DNA from: a virus
IMG/VR virus record: IMGVR_UViG_3300022744_000040
Span: 1-50,317 of that record
Reading direction: 5' to 3' (one strand)
Length of the DNA stretch: 50,317 nucleotides
The notes beneath the pieces are model-generated. The model saw only the letters and a program-made list of their open reading frames with translations, was not told where the DNA came from and made no database searches. Positions 49,649 to 50,317 of the stretch are shown here, piece by piece (positions within the stretch are counted from its first letter, which is position 1; each line of letters starts with the position of its first letter). The translations under genes were made by a program, and so were the position numbers.

Positions 49649-50317
49649 TGCATTATGGAAAATACATCCAGCAAACACTATTCTTAGTATCTGCTGGAAT
49701 CACAACCTACGCTTGTATTTTCATGCCGTCGTTGTATGTGTATGGGTGGTTGGTGTATGGTATATGGCTAGTGGGAATAATCGCTGCTGCTTTTTATCAT
49801 AGATGCTTGAGCCATGGTGCGTGGAAGTGTCCGCGGTGGCTCCAGATATTTTTAACGATCGTTGCAGCAGGTCATGCATTTACACCAGCAATATCGTGGG
49901 TATCGATTCATAGAAAGCATCATCGATTTTCAGATACAGCTGAGGATCCACATGGACCACAAGTTGGGTTTATCAAGAATGCATTGATATCCTTCTACAA
50001 CACCGACCTCAAGTATGCTGGTCGGCTTTGGAAGGATCGATTGTATACTTTGCAGTTAGAATACTACTTTACAATTGTTATTGTATATTTCGTATTGTGG
50101 TCGTGGTTGTTTGGACCGCTGTCGTGGTTCATTATCAATGGCGTAGTGTATTTGCTACAAGCGACAATCAACTATATTGCCCACGATGGATATAAACCAA
50201 TCAATCTATCGCATGCCCATGCATTGTTGTTTAGCGCCGAGACATATCACGCTACCCACCACAAATACCCAAATGAGGCACGGACTGGGTTAGTCGATAT
50301 TCCCTATTTGACATTTA
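49645..50317 (+). CDS. Membrane fatty acid desaturase (partial, runs off window)
   Basis: The frame opens at ATGATG overlapping the oxygenase stop and stays open to the end (224 codons). All three histidine boxes of acyl desaturases are present: HRCLSH at 52-57, HRKHH at 89-93 followed by FSDTAEDPHGP, and HATHH at 202-206. Hydrophobic segments flank them (about 12-50, 66-86, 142-175). This is the delta-9-type acyl-CoA/acyl-lipid desaturase layout, a di-iron enzyme that introduces a double bond using oxygen and an electron donor. The C-terminus is missing only because the window ends. Confidence 0.93.
   Translation, partial: MMHYGKYIQQTLFLVSAGITTYACIFMPSLYVYGWLVYGIWLVGIIAAAFYHRCLSHGAWKCPRWLQIFLTIVAAGHAFTPAISWVSIHRKHHRFSDTAEDPHGPQVGFIKNALISFYNTDLKYAGRLWKDRLYTLQLEYYFTIVIVYFVLWSWLFGPLSWFIINGVVYLLQATINYIAHDGYKPINLSHAHALLFSAETYHATHHKYPNEARTGLVDIPYLTF

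Noticed and set aside
1-50317. tRNA genes, integrase or lysogeny module
   Set aside because: I saw no cloverleaf-like segment in the few short intergenic gaps and no recombinase or repressor motifs; the content is that of a lytic phage late region.

Overview
The window is part of the late region of a T4-superfamily myovirus (contractile-tailed phage), followed by the start of a strand-switched auxiliary gene cluster. The evidence is a run of minus-strand genes in T4 order, read right to left: 13, 14, 15, 16, 17 (terminase), 18 (sheath), 19 (tube), 20 (portal), prohead-core genes, 21 (protease), and the first codons of a following gene that should be 22. The fibre domain types resemble those of marine and freshwater T4-like phages, so an aquatic host is plausible, but the sequence does not name it.

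Layout. 1-12.35 kb: head, neck and tail core genes on the minus strand, tightly packed and punctuated by T4-type late promoter octamers (NATAAATA). The 13-14-15 neck block carries two free-standing GIY-YIG homing endonucleases and one endonuclease-derived ORF without a recognisable nuclease domain. 12.4-47.4 kb: a 35 kb minus-strand island, where T4 has its baseplate/fibre/whisker genes 10-11-12-wac. It encodes about 30 fibre, adhesin and small accessory proteins, including two very long repetitive fibres (1847 and 1073 aa), a seven-bladed FG-GAP-like propeller fibre (879 aa), a glycine-rich adhesin, several C1q-like tips, and four fibres with the same 'FKNRIINGAM ... QLEKG ... CQRYY' scaffold. 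A three-gene cassette (320-aa fibre, 107-aa beta protein, fibre opening with an NGSNT-type module) is present three times. Two genuine genes shorter than 60 aa were found by hand, at 23862-24026 and 25208-25384.

47.5-50.3 kb: the strand switches. A translationally coupled plus-strand operon encodes a beta-ketoacyl-ACP synthase with an intact Cys-His-His triad, a 66-aa orphan, a 2-oxoglutarate/Fe(II) oxygenase of the Asp/Asn beta-hydroxylase type, and a membrane fatty acid desaturase cut by the window edge. This acyl-chain-modifying set is the most striking content. I infer, but cannot prove, that it remodels host membrane or lipopolysaccharide acyl chains during infection.

How the genes fit together. 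Gp20, the core proteins and gp21 build and mature the prohead. Gp16/gp17 package DNA. Gp13/gp14 close the neck, gp15 caps the tail, and gp18/gp19 form the contractile tail. The fibre island supplies receptor recognition. No stretch over 300 bases lacks a gene. I saw no tRNA, CRISPR array, integrase or reverse transcriptase.
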